Below, piece by piece: positions 21,176 through 32,118 of a stretch of 64,000 nt of DNA. Where the stretch lies: positions 5,114,001-5,178,000 of the forward strand of contig JAHRBC010000004.1 in the NCBI GenBank assembly GCA_022702545.1, read 5' to 3'. Within the stretch, counting starts at the first letter, position 1. Every line of letters begins with the position of its first letter. Source of the stretch: Phycomyces nitens (lineage: Eukaryota > Mucoromycota > Mucoromycetes > Mucorales > Phycomycetaceae). The position numbers were made by a program, and so were the translations under genes. The notes below the pieces were generated by a model, which saw nothing but the letters and a program-made list of their open reading frames with translations, made no database searches and was not told where the DNA came from.

Positions 21176-22636
21176 TTATCGAATTTTCATGCTGATAAAA
21201 TCAGCCTTGAGTTCCTCTTCTTCTTTTGAAAAGGGCTGTGCGTGAATATTATGAAGGGTCACCACTCGAGCTGAATAGTAAATGATAAAGCATAAATATC
21301 ACAAAGGCTCTAATGGCTAAGAGTAATATTACCTTGTCGTCGCCTAGTGGACTCATGGCGCGACGATAATCCATGAAGTCTGTCACCTTGTGGCTTCTTG
21401 TTATTGCGTAGGTTGCGACGGTGAGAGATGCGCGAGTGGGCATCATGAAAGACATCTACAGAAATATTGGGAATAAATAAAATATATATTAATTCAGACT
21501 AGATAGAAAAAAGACAAGCAACCTTCGATATTGAATGGCCTGTCCTCCAATTTGTCTTCCTTGATCTGCTTTCGTCGATCATCAATAATCGTCATTAAAG
21601 TCGTATGCAAGTGGCGGCATTCCATCTACAGCCAGCAGAATTAGTCCATTAAGTGATTGATATATAAGGCTTCATACTTCGAATTCGTCTTGAATTGTGT
21701 TCATACTCTGAGCATGTTGCTCCTCTGCAAATTCCAGCTGATATGCCATAAAACATTCAGCGCTGTAGATCGTATTTTCTCGTTTGAGCTTTAGATCAGA
21801 TACTTCGTCCAAGTAGACAGGATGGGAACCTAAATGAACTCAATTAGTATTTAATGGCAAAGACCCACAGAAAAAGACTACCTTGTTGGATATCGAGCAT
21901 TTCGTGCTGCATGCGCTCGAGTTTCTCGTGGAAGATGCTGCAAATGAAGAAGCAAGTGAATAAAACGAGAGGACGGGGGATACGAGGCAAGTTGGGAGGG
22001 GAAGCAGGCCTCACTCTTGACTTTGGTCCTGGAACTCGTTGTCCATCCACGTTATCAGTTCATTATATTCCCGCAGTCGATGAAGTATCTCGGTCTCTTC
22101 TAACAGAGCCGGTACTACTTCTACTTCCTCTTCCTCATCTACATATAAAAATATTAGAAAATCCGACAGGCGTCTAAAGAAGAACACACGCCTTGCCAGA
22201 GGGTCCCCTGTCCATTAGATGGCGTTGTAAACGCAGAAGAGGAAGAGGCGGGTACTTGTGTAATCAAAGGGGAAGAGGGATCTAGATAAGGTTGCGGAGT
22301 ATACCAAATTGGAGGTGACTCGCGATAGCCATGTTTTGTGGTTTTGGAATCCTGCCATGGCTGCCATGGTGGTTGGAAATGCCGAAAGGCGGTTGGCTCA
22401 GGAGGCGGTGGCTGTGGCCTTGATTCTTTTTGAAAGTAAAGAGGTGGTAGCAACTGAGGAGGTGGGTTGCTTGGTGGCTGTGCGTAATAATGAGGGGGGA
22501 CATCATTGGATGATTGCGAGTAATGGATGAAGGACGACGTGAGATGAGCCAAAGGTTGCTTTGGTAAAGAATTCTGCGGTGAGCTGGCATCGGCCCCCGC
22601 TTGGGCCACAACATAACCAAACTGTGGAAGCATCAA
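21176..22636 (-). CDS. SDS3: Sds3-like subunit of the Rpd3L histone deacetylase complex
   Basis: Seven exons: 22636-22190, 22133-22015, 21937-21882, 21829-21678, 21625-21523, 21455-21333 and 21270-21176, giving 364 aa. The N-terminal 150 residues are Pro/Gln/Ser-rich and disordered. The Sds3/BRMS1 coiled-coil core follows: IFHEKLERMQHEMLDIQQG, YLDEVSDLKLKRENTIYSAE, FAEEQHAQSMNTIQDEFE and HTTLMTIIDDRRKQIKEDK. It ends ADFISMKIR. Sds3 dimerises and holds Sin3 and Rpd3 together. The exon 1/2 junction is ambiguous: GT-AG with the acceptor at 22134 (chosen), or GC-AG with the acceptor six bases earlier. The family call rests on the coiled-coil block and order. Confidence 0.75.
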
Positions 22637-22863
22637 AGGTCAAAAATATTCTTCTCTTCTCTTTCACTCTTTTTTTTTTCAAGGGGTGGGTTTCCACGGC
22701 AACCCAAAGTCAAACAATGGAACTTCAAAGAGAAGAATCTCAGAAAATCGGGGGTTGCAAAGGCTTAAAACTTTCCAAAGAGCCAAATCTGGCAGTTTGG
22801 CCATTTGCAATGGCAACAAGTCACACACCACCACTTCCACCACCTCTTTATTGACATGTCATT

Positions 22864-23705
22864 CTAGTTCTCTTCTTCACCTGCGCCCACGTTATTTTGG
22901 CCGTCTGCATACACATGCTTGCCTCTCTGCTGGAAAGTGGTCATGCCACGACCACTGCCAACAACTCCAACTAATACACAAAAATAATAAAAAAGTCTCT
23001 TAGATTTCGCTAAAAAATATCTAAACTTCTTTTTTTTTACGCACCTCTTCCTTCAGGATTATCTGGGGTCTTGAAGATACTCTTTTTGTTAATTGGCGCT
23101 GCTACCTTCTTCTTCTTCTTATCAGATCCTGACGCAAAGTTTAACCAAGCGTTCTTCTTTACTTCTGTCTCGTTGACCTTTTTTACTCCCGGAGTTTTCT
23201 CTTTCTTCTTCTTCTTTGGGGGTGCAAGTGGCTGTTTGGGTGTTTCTTCAAAGATTCCTTGCCGCTTCTTATTATCAAGTGCCTTGATATCCTCAGACTT
23301 CACAAGCTCATTGTCCTGGTATCCACGAAAGATAACCGAGAACACTTGGTCAGCGCCACCAATGGCTGAAATGGTTGCCCGGTAGAATTCACCGTCGCCA
23401 GCGTATTTGGCCATTACTTCCTGCCCAACCGTAAATTGATTGGATTTTAAGGCTGTGGAGATTGGTGTTGAAAGAATAGGATTCGTAAATGACGATGAAT
23501 TGCTTCGTTTTGCTGAAGACTGTTGTGTCTGCTGCTGCTGTTGCTGTGCTACCTCAAATTGAGTCGTGAGGGCGATTAGTTCTTTGAGATCATGATGAAG
23601 TTTCTTTAGTTCTTCATTATCTGGATCTTTAGAAAGTGCAAGATCAACTTGATCTAATTGATATTGATAGGATTCAGCTTCTTCGGCATTCATGATGAGT
23701 TTCAA
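22864..23705 (-). CDS. SPF30: Splicing factor SPF30 / SMNDC1 homologue (Tudor)
   Basis: Two exons, 23705-23045 and 22970-22864, give 255 aa. The N-terminal helices (SYQYQLDQVDLALSKDPDNE, LHHDLKELIAL) match SMNDC1. A short poly-Gln run follows. The Tudor domain lies at about residues 90-150: FTVGQEVMAKYAGDGEFYRA, VFSVIFRGYQDNELVK. A lysine-rich linker leads to KNAWLNFASG and KSIFKTPDNPEGR, and the second exon supplies VGVVGSGRGMTTF, as in SMNDC1. The Tudor domain binds dimethylarginine of Sm proteins, and SPF30 acts in spliceosome assembly. Without the second exon the protein would lack its conserved tail. Confidence 0.93.
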
Positions 23706-24030
23706 ATGGCAAAGAACACACGAGCAATGAGAGCTGGTTCACACTCTATAGTATATGTGGATCACAGACCTTTAAAGTGACGTAGACTTGTATTTGATAC
23801 CCGACCTTCCTTTTTTTTTTTCCTTCCCTCTCTTCTTTTTTTTTTCACACTGCGTCAGGAACACCACTCATTTCCAGCCTTTCAAAATAAAATAAAACAG
23901 ATGGTCAAGATAGATGTTAAAGAGTCTTTGTAGTCTTGTGAATTATTAACGGTTTAGAGATGTATTTTTTGGGTTTAGAGATGAAAAAACATGATGTAAA
24001 ATGAAGAATTGAATAGTCTGAAAGGCTATT
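23706..24030. other. SPF30 promoter / downstream gene 3' end
   Basis: About 325 bp. It has two long poly-pyrimidine/T tracts (about 23810-23850) upstream of SPF30 on its coding strand as A-rich runs, then the 3' flank of the membrane-protein gene. No exon seen. Confidence 0.5.
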
Positions 24031-25387
24031 TTATGGCCTAGGAAGAGGAGGCTCTGGAGTACGCTCTGTCATCTCGGGGCCTATGGAGTCACTGTATCTT
24101 TGGGATGTTCGGTTTGTGTGGAAGGAGGGTATTGAGGGTGATTCACGTAGCTTGGTGGTCGAGCTGTTTCTCCACTGTATCGGACGTGACAGACCCAGGG
24201 CCTGGGATTCATTGTAATCAGGTGTGCCCAAGTATACCACACTAGATTTGCTAGCATTGGGACGTGTAGAGGTAGATGGAAGTTCACTGGTGCTTGGCGA
24301 TGTACGGTCAGGCTGGACACTGTACATTCCAGTAAAGTCACTGTCGGCCATGGCGTACCTTGCAAATTCCTCATTGTCTCCAAAGAACTTTAGGATCTTT
24401 GCGTGTTCTTTACGTGCCTGATATCTGTGCAACACCCATAGTGCAGCCAATGTTAAGATGACAAACAAAAATACCGCAACTCCTACAATAGCCCACAGCC
24501 AAACAGCAATCTTTTTGAATATTTCCGGGCCATTTACACAGACACCATCATTGTTGCAAGAAGCAGAAATGCATTCGCGATCTTGCTGACATTGTGCTCC
24601 ATTTGGATGAGAGACAATACAGACAGGTGAGCTCAGGTCATCACAGTAGCTGCCAATTGTGCAGTTGTCACGAATGATCGTCTGTTGTACCGAATATCCT
24701 TCAGCATCATATGATACATAGTTTGTCCTGTTGGATCAAGGTGAGGTCAAAAAGGTGTAATTTTAAAGAGGGTTGCCATGCCTACCTGTCAGAGCCACAC
24801 TGGCCACCAATAGGAGCACCCTTTATAAGGCACATAAAGTTTAGACACACGGTTCCATTGCCAGAGCATTCATCGTCTCTTTGCTACAGAAATAGATGAC
24901 CAGAGGTCAATAACTCAAAAAGCCAGGCGCGAATCTAATCCTTGATCTCTTACAGGTTCGCATTTGCCACCAATAGGAATCAAGGGTGTGCAGAAGGAGC
25001 TATCATCTGGGCAGTATGTATCCGCACCACATCTTTGTGGTAGATTGTACAAAGTGGTGTCCCAACTGTCCAGGAGCCACAAGGTAAGTAAAATGAATAT
25101 CCGAGCAAGATATTGGCTTACTTTTTGATATAGTCGGTATTTGAGCATCCTTTGAATTTGCAGACATTGGAAGAGGCGTCACAGTAGAGATAGACATCAT
25201 CGCACGAATCCTCGTACTGCCAAGATGCTCTATAGCCATTATGTTTAGATTTATTAGAATGCTATTAGAAGTGTATATATATATATATATATTACGAGTA
25301 ATGGACGCTGGGATCGCATTGGTCGCCAAGGCTGAGAGCAAGGGCAGAGGAGATGAATAAAAGGATTAGAAAAGAAAAAGGTGGCAT
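24031..25387 (-). CDS. Cysteine-rich type I membrane protein, fungal
   Basis: Five exons, 25387-25296, 25229-25122, 25065-24954, 24883-24786 and 24727-24031, give 368 aa. A signal peptide is clear (MPPFSFLILFISSALALS). The ectodomain has about 20 cysteines in Dickkopf/EGF-like spacing: CGADTYCPDDSSFC, IGGKCEPQRDDECSG, GGQCGSDR, CTIGSYCDDLSSPVC, CQQDRECISASCNNDGVC. One membrane span follows (WLWAIVGVAVFLFVILTLAAL), then a Ser/Thr/Pro-rich cytoplasmic tail ending PEPPLPRP. The layout suggests a surface sensor or adhesin with a signalling tail. I do not recognise a named family member; function is open. Confidence 0.8.
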
Positions 25388-26300
25388 TGGGTGCGTTGAT
25401 CCCAAGCGGCCAATAAGTACAATAGGTAAAAGAGAAGTGAGAGAATAGGTAAATCAAGAAAATGCCATTAAAAATATATTCTCCAATGATTCTGCAGGAG
25501 AGGACGCACATGTAAGTAAATACCAAGTTGCTTTTTTCGATCAAAGGCCGATGGAAAGCGACGGCTTGGTTCCGTTGTGGTATTATTATGACTTCTTTAT
25601 GATTGTACTAGGTCCTCGGGTCCCACACTTCCTTGTCATACTCTTTACCTGTCCTCAATAAAGATAGAGAACTGGCCTACACAGAATGCTCACTGTTCAA
25701 AAATAAATGAATAAATAAAATAAATATTTTTATACTTTTGGATTCACGAACCGTTCAAAACTTTTATTGCACGATGCGCGTACTCCAAAATATTATAAAA
25801 GAAGCGCCACCGATGGTCAAGTTGGTACTACCTTGAAATCAACTCCACGAACAAGAAAAAAAACGAGTGTATTTTGTATATGTTATTCACAATTCAAAGA
25901 TATTGCAGATCAAGTGTCTTGTTCTAGAAAATCTAAATTGCTTATCAACATAATCATTATATCTAACAATAATAGGCCATCAAATCAGAATTGGTGCAAA
26001 TGACAGCCTTTATTACAAAGATCAGCCACCATTAACATTTCAATTGGAATATCAGATATAGCCTAGACATTTTACATTCAAACTAGCCACAAATCCTGCC
26101 TTTTTTTAAGGCACACATAAATAGAAAATATATATATATATTGATACAATCAGGCTTATGGAAATCGGCGTTTTCTAAAAAATAAATGTCACAAGGTTAA
26201 AGTATTTTTGGCACAAGTTGGGTAACTAAAATTAGCCAAAGAATTGCATTTAATAGTTTTTGCTTCTTTATAAAAAATATAGCATAACATTGACTACCAT
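25388..26300. other. Intergenic, no gene recognised
   Basis: About 900 bp upstream of the membrane-protein gene, becoming AT-rich towards the mariner remnant, with (TA)n near 26130-26141. No supported exon. Confidence 0.55.
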
Positions 26301-26309
26301 TCTTTTATG

Positions 26310-27035
26310 AAGATGGACAAGAAAACCTTTTCAATAAACATGGAGAAAAAGTTTACGATCCAATGAAATATGTTTTGACACAAATTGACGATCCCAATAT
26401 AGTTCTTGAAACAATAACCAATCGAGAAACTTACTAGAGTGCTAAACGCCCCGAAAAAGCTACTGGTGAACCATCAGTTACGAAGCCGTTGAAATCTAGT
26501 AATTTGACTAAATCAACCAAGTCATACAGTAATTGAGATTAGTGGAGAGAATACAGAGGTTGACGACGATTCTGCTGATAATAATTCAGTAAAAAAAAAA
26601 GGTACAACAACTGCTCACTTTGTTTAGTTCATGAACCAAGTTCTTGCTGTACTGGATGCCAAAAAAGCTTTTAAAGGAAGTTATATAGTTGTATATAATG
26701 CTTCTATTCATAAGTCTAAGCCGATGATAAGAAAGATTGAAAGTAAGGGTTACAGAGTAATGTATCTGCCTTCCTAGTCGCCTGAATTGAGCCCTATTGA
26801 ACAGTTTTGGGCAATAGTTAAAGGGAAGATGAAGCGTGACAGACTAATGAATGAAGAAAATCTGTCCAGTAGAATTACCGATGCTTGTAATGATATACTC
26901 ATCAGTGACCTTAGTGGTTTCTGTAATCATTCTAAGCGCCAAATTGTTAATTTTTATATTAAGACACTTTCTAATATACAGTTGTTCCAACGCCAAAGGG
27001 AAGTTTTTTTTTTTGATATTTGGGAAAGGTTGTGA
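26310..27035 (+). pseudogene. Tc1/mariner-type DDE transposase remnant
   Basis: The readable frame contains AHFV-stop-FMNQVLAVLDAKKAF, SYIVVYNASIHK, GYRVMYLPS-stop-SPELSPIEQFW and IVKGKMKR. This is the C-terminal half of a DDE_3 (Tc1/mariner/IS630) endonuclease with its typical YSPELNPIE signature. Two in-frame TAG stops (about 26628 and 26776) interrupt it. The catalytic Asp expected in the IVVDNA motif is Tyr. An upstream fragment (KYVLTQIDDPNIVLETIT) may be the same protein in another frame. This copy is dead. Confidence 0.85.
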
Positions 27036-27045
27036 ACCGGGTTCG

Positions 27046-27293
27046 GTAAAGAACCTGTTTCAACTAGCTTCAGAACTAAACAATTGATCTGCTCTTTACT
27101 CCAACACCAGATAAACACACATCGAAAGAGCCAAATTCTTCGATCTTTTTCGATAATCTTGCTGCATTTTATTTGCTGTAATCTTTACAAAAAAACCTGC
27201 ACATGGCTTGATTACGATTTATGTTCATCTGGTGTTGGAGTAAAGAGCAGATCAATTGTTTAGTTCTGAAGCTAGTTGAAACAGGTTCTTTAC
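27046..27293. repeat. Perfect 67-bp inverted repeat with 114-bp loop
   Basis: Positions 27046-27112 and 27227-27293 are exact reverse complements. The left arm begins GTAAAGAACCTGTTTCAAC and the right arm ends GTTGAAACAGGTTCTTTAC. The 114-bp spacer has no ORF. It lies exactly between the mariner remnant and the LINE fragment. Perfect arms imply recent formation or gene conversion; a transcript would fold into a long hairpin. Confidence 0.92.
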
Positions 27294-27299
27294 TGAATC

Positions 27300-27695
27300 C
27301 TCTGGCGGAAGGCGCTCTGGAAATGTGTTCCCACAAGATCGCGACTGCACCGCATTCTCCCCTCGGTTGTCCACTTTCCATTATGCCAGCTCTGCCGCGC
27401 ACGGGACGAATCCATGGATCACTTTTTCTTCTCCTGCCCTCGTAAACTTGCTGTATGGAAAGCAACCTTGTCTCAGCATGTCCCACTGTTGTCCTTGGCC
27501 CATGCCCAACAGCTTCTCCTTAACGGGATCTTCCCGCCTCAATCCCCACATTTGCGTCTGATTGTACTGGTAGTTTCCATCACGGCACATGCTATCTGGC
27601 GTGCTCATTGACAATTTGTGTTTGAGGGAACTGTTTCTCTTTCTGGACCTGTGGCCGACAAGACCTCTCATGTCATTTTGACAATTCAAGTGTAG
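27300..27695 (+). pseudogene. LINE (non-LTR retrotransposon) C-terminal fragment
   Basis: The frame reads RILPSVVHFPLCQLCRARDE, SMDHFFFSCPRKLAVWKATL, then LRLIVLVVSITAHAIWRAH. This is the zf-RVT-like CxxC...HxxxxC segment found after the reverse transcriptase in fungal and animal LINEs. An in-frame TGA at 27609-27611 replaces an expected Trp, and the frame continues QFVFEGTVSLSGP to a stop at 27693. Only the 3' end is present, as expected from 5' truncation during target-primed reverse transcription. Base composition is more GC-rich than its surroundings. Confidence 0.78.
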
Positions 27696-29970
27696 ATGAA
27701 CATGGTGTGCGTCCAAGCTCAACCCGTTCATTAGTCCGGTGACAGTAAATCGACACATGGAAAAACGAGTCACAAATTACGCATTAATCAACTGCAAGAC
27801 TTAAGTTGTCAATCACTTCTTTACTCTTTAAACCAGAATTCTCTCTCGACATACCAGCATAGCTGTATCTTTCTTCCAATGATTTAAAAAACCCATAGAA
27901 AACATAGAAAACTATAGAAAACTAGAAGCAAATTCTGTAATTTCAATATCATTTTAACGAGATGCCCACAATAAATCTGAGGTCCGCCTCCTTACAAACA
28001 AAAAGTTTACTCTTTACGCATCACAATCAACATATTAGAATCAAGCTATGAACCGTCTTATTGTTTTGCAAGAGACCTTGTTAACTAGAAAATTACCAAC
28101 CCAAAGTCCTTTAAGAATACACTTTGAACCAGTAAAGACTCTAGAATATAACAATTCATATAGTCCGTGACTTGCTTTTCCGTGTGTCGATTTAACGGTA
28201 TCCTTTTTTCACCTGCACTGCAGTTTAAAAGAGCCGTGCGATAAGCGCGTCGGCCACGCCCAATAAAGAATATAAAGAATAATAATTAGCCATGCAGCAA
28301 TTGTATCACAACTGTGTACGTGTGTGTAGCCACTTGCGGCGAGTAAACAATCTGAATACAAATCCATCGTACAAGAGTATCGAAACAGAATATAAAAACA
28401 TTCGCGAAAAGAAAAGAAAAAAGATTGGCCAACACCGTTTTATTAGACATGAATTTTCAATGGGGATTTATAAGAGAATAAACGATATCAGTTTCATGGA
28501 TAGACACTGATCTGTTGTCACGACAATTAGAACACAAAGCCATAAAAGACCAGCCTAGTCAACAAGAACCTCAATCAAACATTTGTAGGTTTATGGTTTT
28601 GATGTATTTCTCATGTCATTATGACCGATATACCCACCTTTATTCCACTATTTATTGCTCCAAAGCCATGGAGTAATCACAGGCTAACTTTTTTTGACAT
28701 CTACATCTAGGCCTCACCCAGATCAGAATATCAATATTTCAAGTTTACTCATTAAAACCTTGTGTTTCAACCCACATTGAATTACACTCTTGTAATATAA
28801 CCAAACTATTTGGCGTACTAGAGGTTAGGATATTATGGACATAACAATGTTGGTTCAAGATATTCAATCAAGAAGCATGAAAGACAAAAAGGATACAAAC
28901 ATACATTTCCTGATTAGGCACTTGCCGTGTAATTCAAGTGTACCGATGCTCATCTATTCTCAAAAGATACATGACACAAGATTCAATGTATTTATAGAGA
29001 TATCTATCAAACATCATTAGAGACTCTAGATTCCAGGACCGACATATGGGAGAACACAAAGTGGGCACTGACTCCAATTCTAGAACCATGAACACGGGAG
29101 CAGTTGTAAATAAAAGAGTCTTTTGACGTTTATTTGATTGCTCATCTGTAAACGATTGTATTGCTTAGATGTTTTTCTAATACCTTGTTCAAAGCCATGT
29201 TTTTTTTTGAAAAGGCTAGACACAAATCATCAATTACCGAATAGGATCCATGCTTTTTGGATTTATATTATCATCTCTCTACGCTATACATCAGGCGTCG
29301 TCAATACGGAAACATCGAGACACACACACATACACACACACACAAAAGTCTATCTCCAACAAACCGACCTCACTTTACACGTACCCAGAGGAATTATTTA
29401 GAGAGAGAGAGAAAACTCAAGTCAATTGAACCAAACTATATTCTCTAAAGGAATACAATTGTCTTTATAAATAATCAGTAGAAATGGTAAAAGGATCATT
29501 CAAACGACACGGGCTTGGTCTCAACCATTCACTATTATTCTGAACAATCGAGTCGTGTTCATGTTTTTCCATTGATAGTTTATTATGAATATTCTCTTAT
29601 GGCTGATAATGCCATTCAATGTTAATTTATCGTCCTTTTCTCTATTACACATTTGCTGATTGAATTTGCAGACTTTACTCTTTTAATCCAATCATACATA
29701 ACTCACAGATACTTTATATGGTTGTAGAGGGCTCAACTCATCAGTATCACCACTGTATTTGCAATGTAGGCATACATACAGTTGGATAGCCCCATGTATC
29801 AAATCCTTTATAAGAATTTATTGTAGTTGATAGAGAAAGGACCAAGCCTCACAAGGAACAAAAGGGTACCATAGATCCAAATCGACTTGGTTATTCAAGT
29901 ATGCTATTTTGATGAGGTATGTTTTTTTTTAAACATTGTAAAATGTCGAATACAATCCAATAGGCAAATT
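27696..29970. other. Gene-free region with CA microsatellite
   Basis: About 2.3 kb. Only short, low-complexity ORFs are present, and none is recognisable. A (CA)n tract lies at about 29319-29344 and a GA tract at 29401-29412. It probably contains the 3' flank of the NASP gene at its right end. Confidence 0.6.
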
Positions 29971-31278
29971 CTATTCTGTCCTTGGCTTCTTTTCGGTAGC
30001 TTCATTTGTCTCTAAAGTTGCCTTTCTCTTCTCAGCCTGATCAGCCGTCTTTTCAGGTGCTGGCTTTGATTTACGCTTGATGAGTGTCGAGAGATCATTT
30101 ACGGTCGCATTCTCTGGAATAGGCTGATTATTGATTGTTCGAGAGTCAATTATCGACTTTAGCAGCTTTTCTGCTTCATTGCCTGCTTCTTGACGACTAA
30201 TAAGCTCTTCCACCTAGCACAACCGATAAGTATAAAGCGCTTAATGTTCATAGCATTTACCTTTGCCTCCATCTCTGGCAAAAGTTCCTTGACGTCCTCG
30301 ATTTCCTTTTGGACTTCCTCATCAGAAACATCAATTGAAGACGCCTTTTTCTTTCCCTTTCCTTTATCATCAATTCCCACTGTGCCTTGTAGGATCTCTA
30401 GACGTTTTTTCAATACATCGACTGCCTTTTGAATTTCAGCCAAAGCTAATGTTGGATCACTAGAGAACTCTAATGCAAGTGCGTATTTGTAATGGGCTTC
30501 GGCTAATTGGCGATTATCGCTATTCAAATGGGCCTTCTTGAGCTCGATAGCCTGTCGATAATCGGGTAAAGCATCGTCAAATCTCTCTAGAGTTTTTTGT
30601 TTTGTTTTGTTTGTTTTTCTGTTGATTTCGCTTTCCAATATGTTTTGCATTTATTTCTCAATGGCTTACCTGTCTCTAGACAGATATCACCAAGAAGAAG
30701 AAGAACGTCTGCTAATTTTAGCTGGTATTCAGGCTCATCGTCCTTTTCAAAAATCACTCTTGCCACATCCAATATGTCCCAAGCAGACTCAAAGTTATCT
30801 TCAGTTGTTTCTTGCTCTTCATGTTCTTCTGTATCAGATTCTTCTTCTTCTTCTTCTTCTTCTTCTTCCTCCTCCTCTTGATCTTCATCAAACTGGAATC
30901 GAGGATTGGAAGTTTCTATAAAGACCCAGATAAGCTTGCATACTCAAGAGTTGTACCTTGGACGAACCTTTTGATTGCTCCACAGGCTTCTCAACTGCAG
31001 GAGGTGGTGCCTGTGATTGTCCCAAGACAGTGCTCTGTTGGACTGCATAACGCAGTAATGATCGGCCGTACAAGAAATATGCATCGCCATTTTCTAAAGC
31101 AAGATCACCGTTGAGTGCATCCCTAAAGTGACACTTAATAAACAGACTATGGGGTCTTGTTGGCTTTGATTGCTTACAGCAACTGACAAGCCATGCCAAA
31201 GCTTGTGGCACTCTTTTCATAGTCCATCATGGAATAGGCAAGATTGCCATGATCAAGTAGTTTTTCGATCGCGTCCAT
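29971..31278 (-). CDS. NASP/Hif1/Sim3-family histone chaperone
   Basis: Five exons, 31278-31178, 31122-30968, 30915-30670, 30586-30261 and 30213-29971, give 356 aa. TPR helices appear at the N-terminus (NLAYSMMDYEKSATSFGMACQ, GDAYFLYGRSLLRYA). A Glu-rich acidic insert (about 25 acidic residues) follows. Further SHNi-TPR helices come next (LADVLLLLGDICLETERFDD, ALPDYRQAIELKKAHL, QLAEAHYKYALALEF), and the tail is Lys-rich with a KRKSKP-like NLS. NASP proteins store and deliver H3-H4 to chromatin assembly factors. The acidic insert within a TPR is diagnostic. The donor of intron 2 (GTTCGT) is weak but keeps the frame. Confidence 0.9.
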
Positions 31279-31455
31279 GGTTGTTTAAAGGCAAGAAAGA
31301 GGCGCGATACTAAACAAACAAGACGGCATTAGGCGCGGTTAGCTCACGACAGATATGCACGTGATGCTGGCTGATTGAAGCCATTTCTCACTGTCTTTTA
31401 AATTTACAAAGATCAACTCTCTCTTCAATATATAAAATATATATAACTTTTAACC
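31279..31455. promoter_or_regulatory. 177-bp divergent promoter with CACGTG, NASP / FMN1
   Basis: Both genes start outward from this short interval. A CACGTG E-box at 31358-31363 sits near its centre and could bind a bHLH factor such as Cbf1/Pho4 types. A (TA)-rich stretch lies before FMN1. Regulation is inferred from position only. Confidence 0.6.
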
Positions 31456-32118
31456 ATGAGCCAAATCAACCCTGATCGCCCACTTATTGTTGGCTCCGAG
31501 ATACCAGCCAAACCCTACCCCTGTGCATTCTCGGGCACGGTTGTCAAAGGCTATGGCCGTGGATCAAAGGAACTAGGCATCCCAACAGGTAAAGATATTT
31601 TCAGCTTAGTCATCTGTTGACAAAAAAGTCATCTCCACTAGCCAATCTGTCAGAAGATGCCCTTGCTACAATGTGCTCCGAGTTTGAGGCCGGTGTATAT
31701 TATGGGTGGGTTCAAATTGGAAAGAGTAACTCGACAGTCTACCCCATGGTGATGAGTCTCGGATGGAACCCTTACTACAACAACGAGAAGCGCTCGGCTG
31801 TAAGTACACACGTCAAAGAGATTGACAGGCCAACTAAAGGTTACAAATACAGGAGGTGCATATTATCCATGAGTTCCCCGAGGATTTCTATGGTGTACCT
31901 ATCCGAGTGATTGTGTTGGGTTATATTCGCCCCGAACAGAACTATCCATCGCTTGGTAAGCAGAGTGGGTTTAAAGTAATTGATTGTTCTGACACTTGTG
32001 GGGGCTACTCTTAGATGCACTGATCCGAGATATCAAGACAGACGTCGAGGTCGCAAAACATTCTCTCAAGCGTCCTGCTTATGATGCTTTCCAGCGCGAC
32101 CCTCTCTTCACCCAGTAA
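31456..32118 (+). CDS. FMN1: Riboflavin kinase
   Basis: Four exons, 31456-31588, 31642-31799, 31853-31955 and 32015-32118, give 165 aa, a normal monofunctional length. Motifs: [23 protein letters not shown] (ATP/flavin-binding loop with the PTAN signature), [35 protein letters not shown] with the catalytic Glu, and [12 protein letters not shown]. The enzyme phosphorylates riboflavin to FMN, the first step in flavin cofactor synthesis. It reads away from NASP over a short promoter. All exon joins are canonical GT-AG. Confidence 0.95.

Noticed and set aside
22134..22190. GC-AG intron in SDS3
   Set aside because: A GT donor with the acceptor six bases further on also keeps the frame, so GC splicing is not required and it was not counted as strong.
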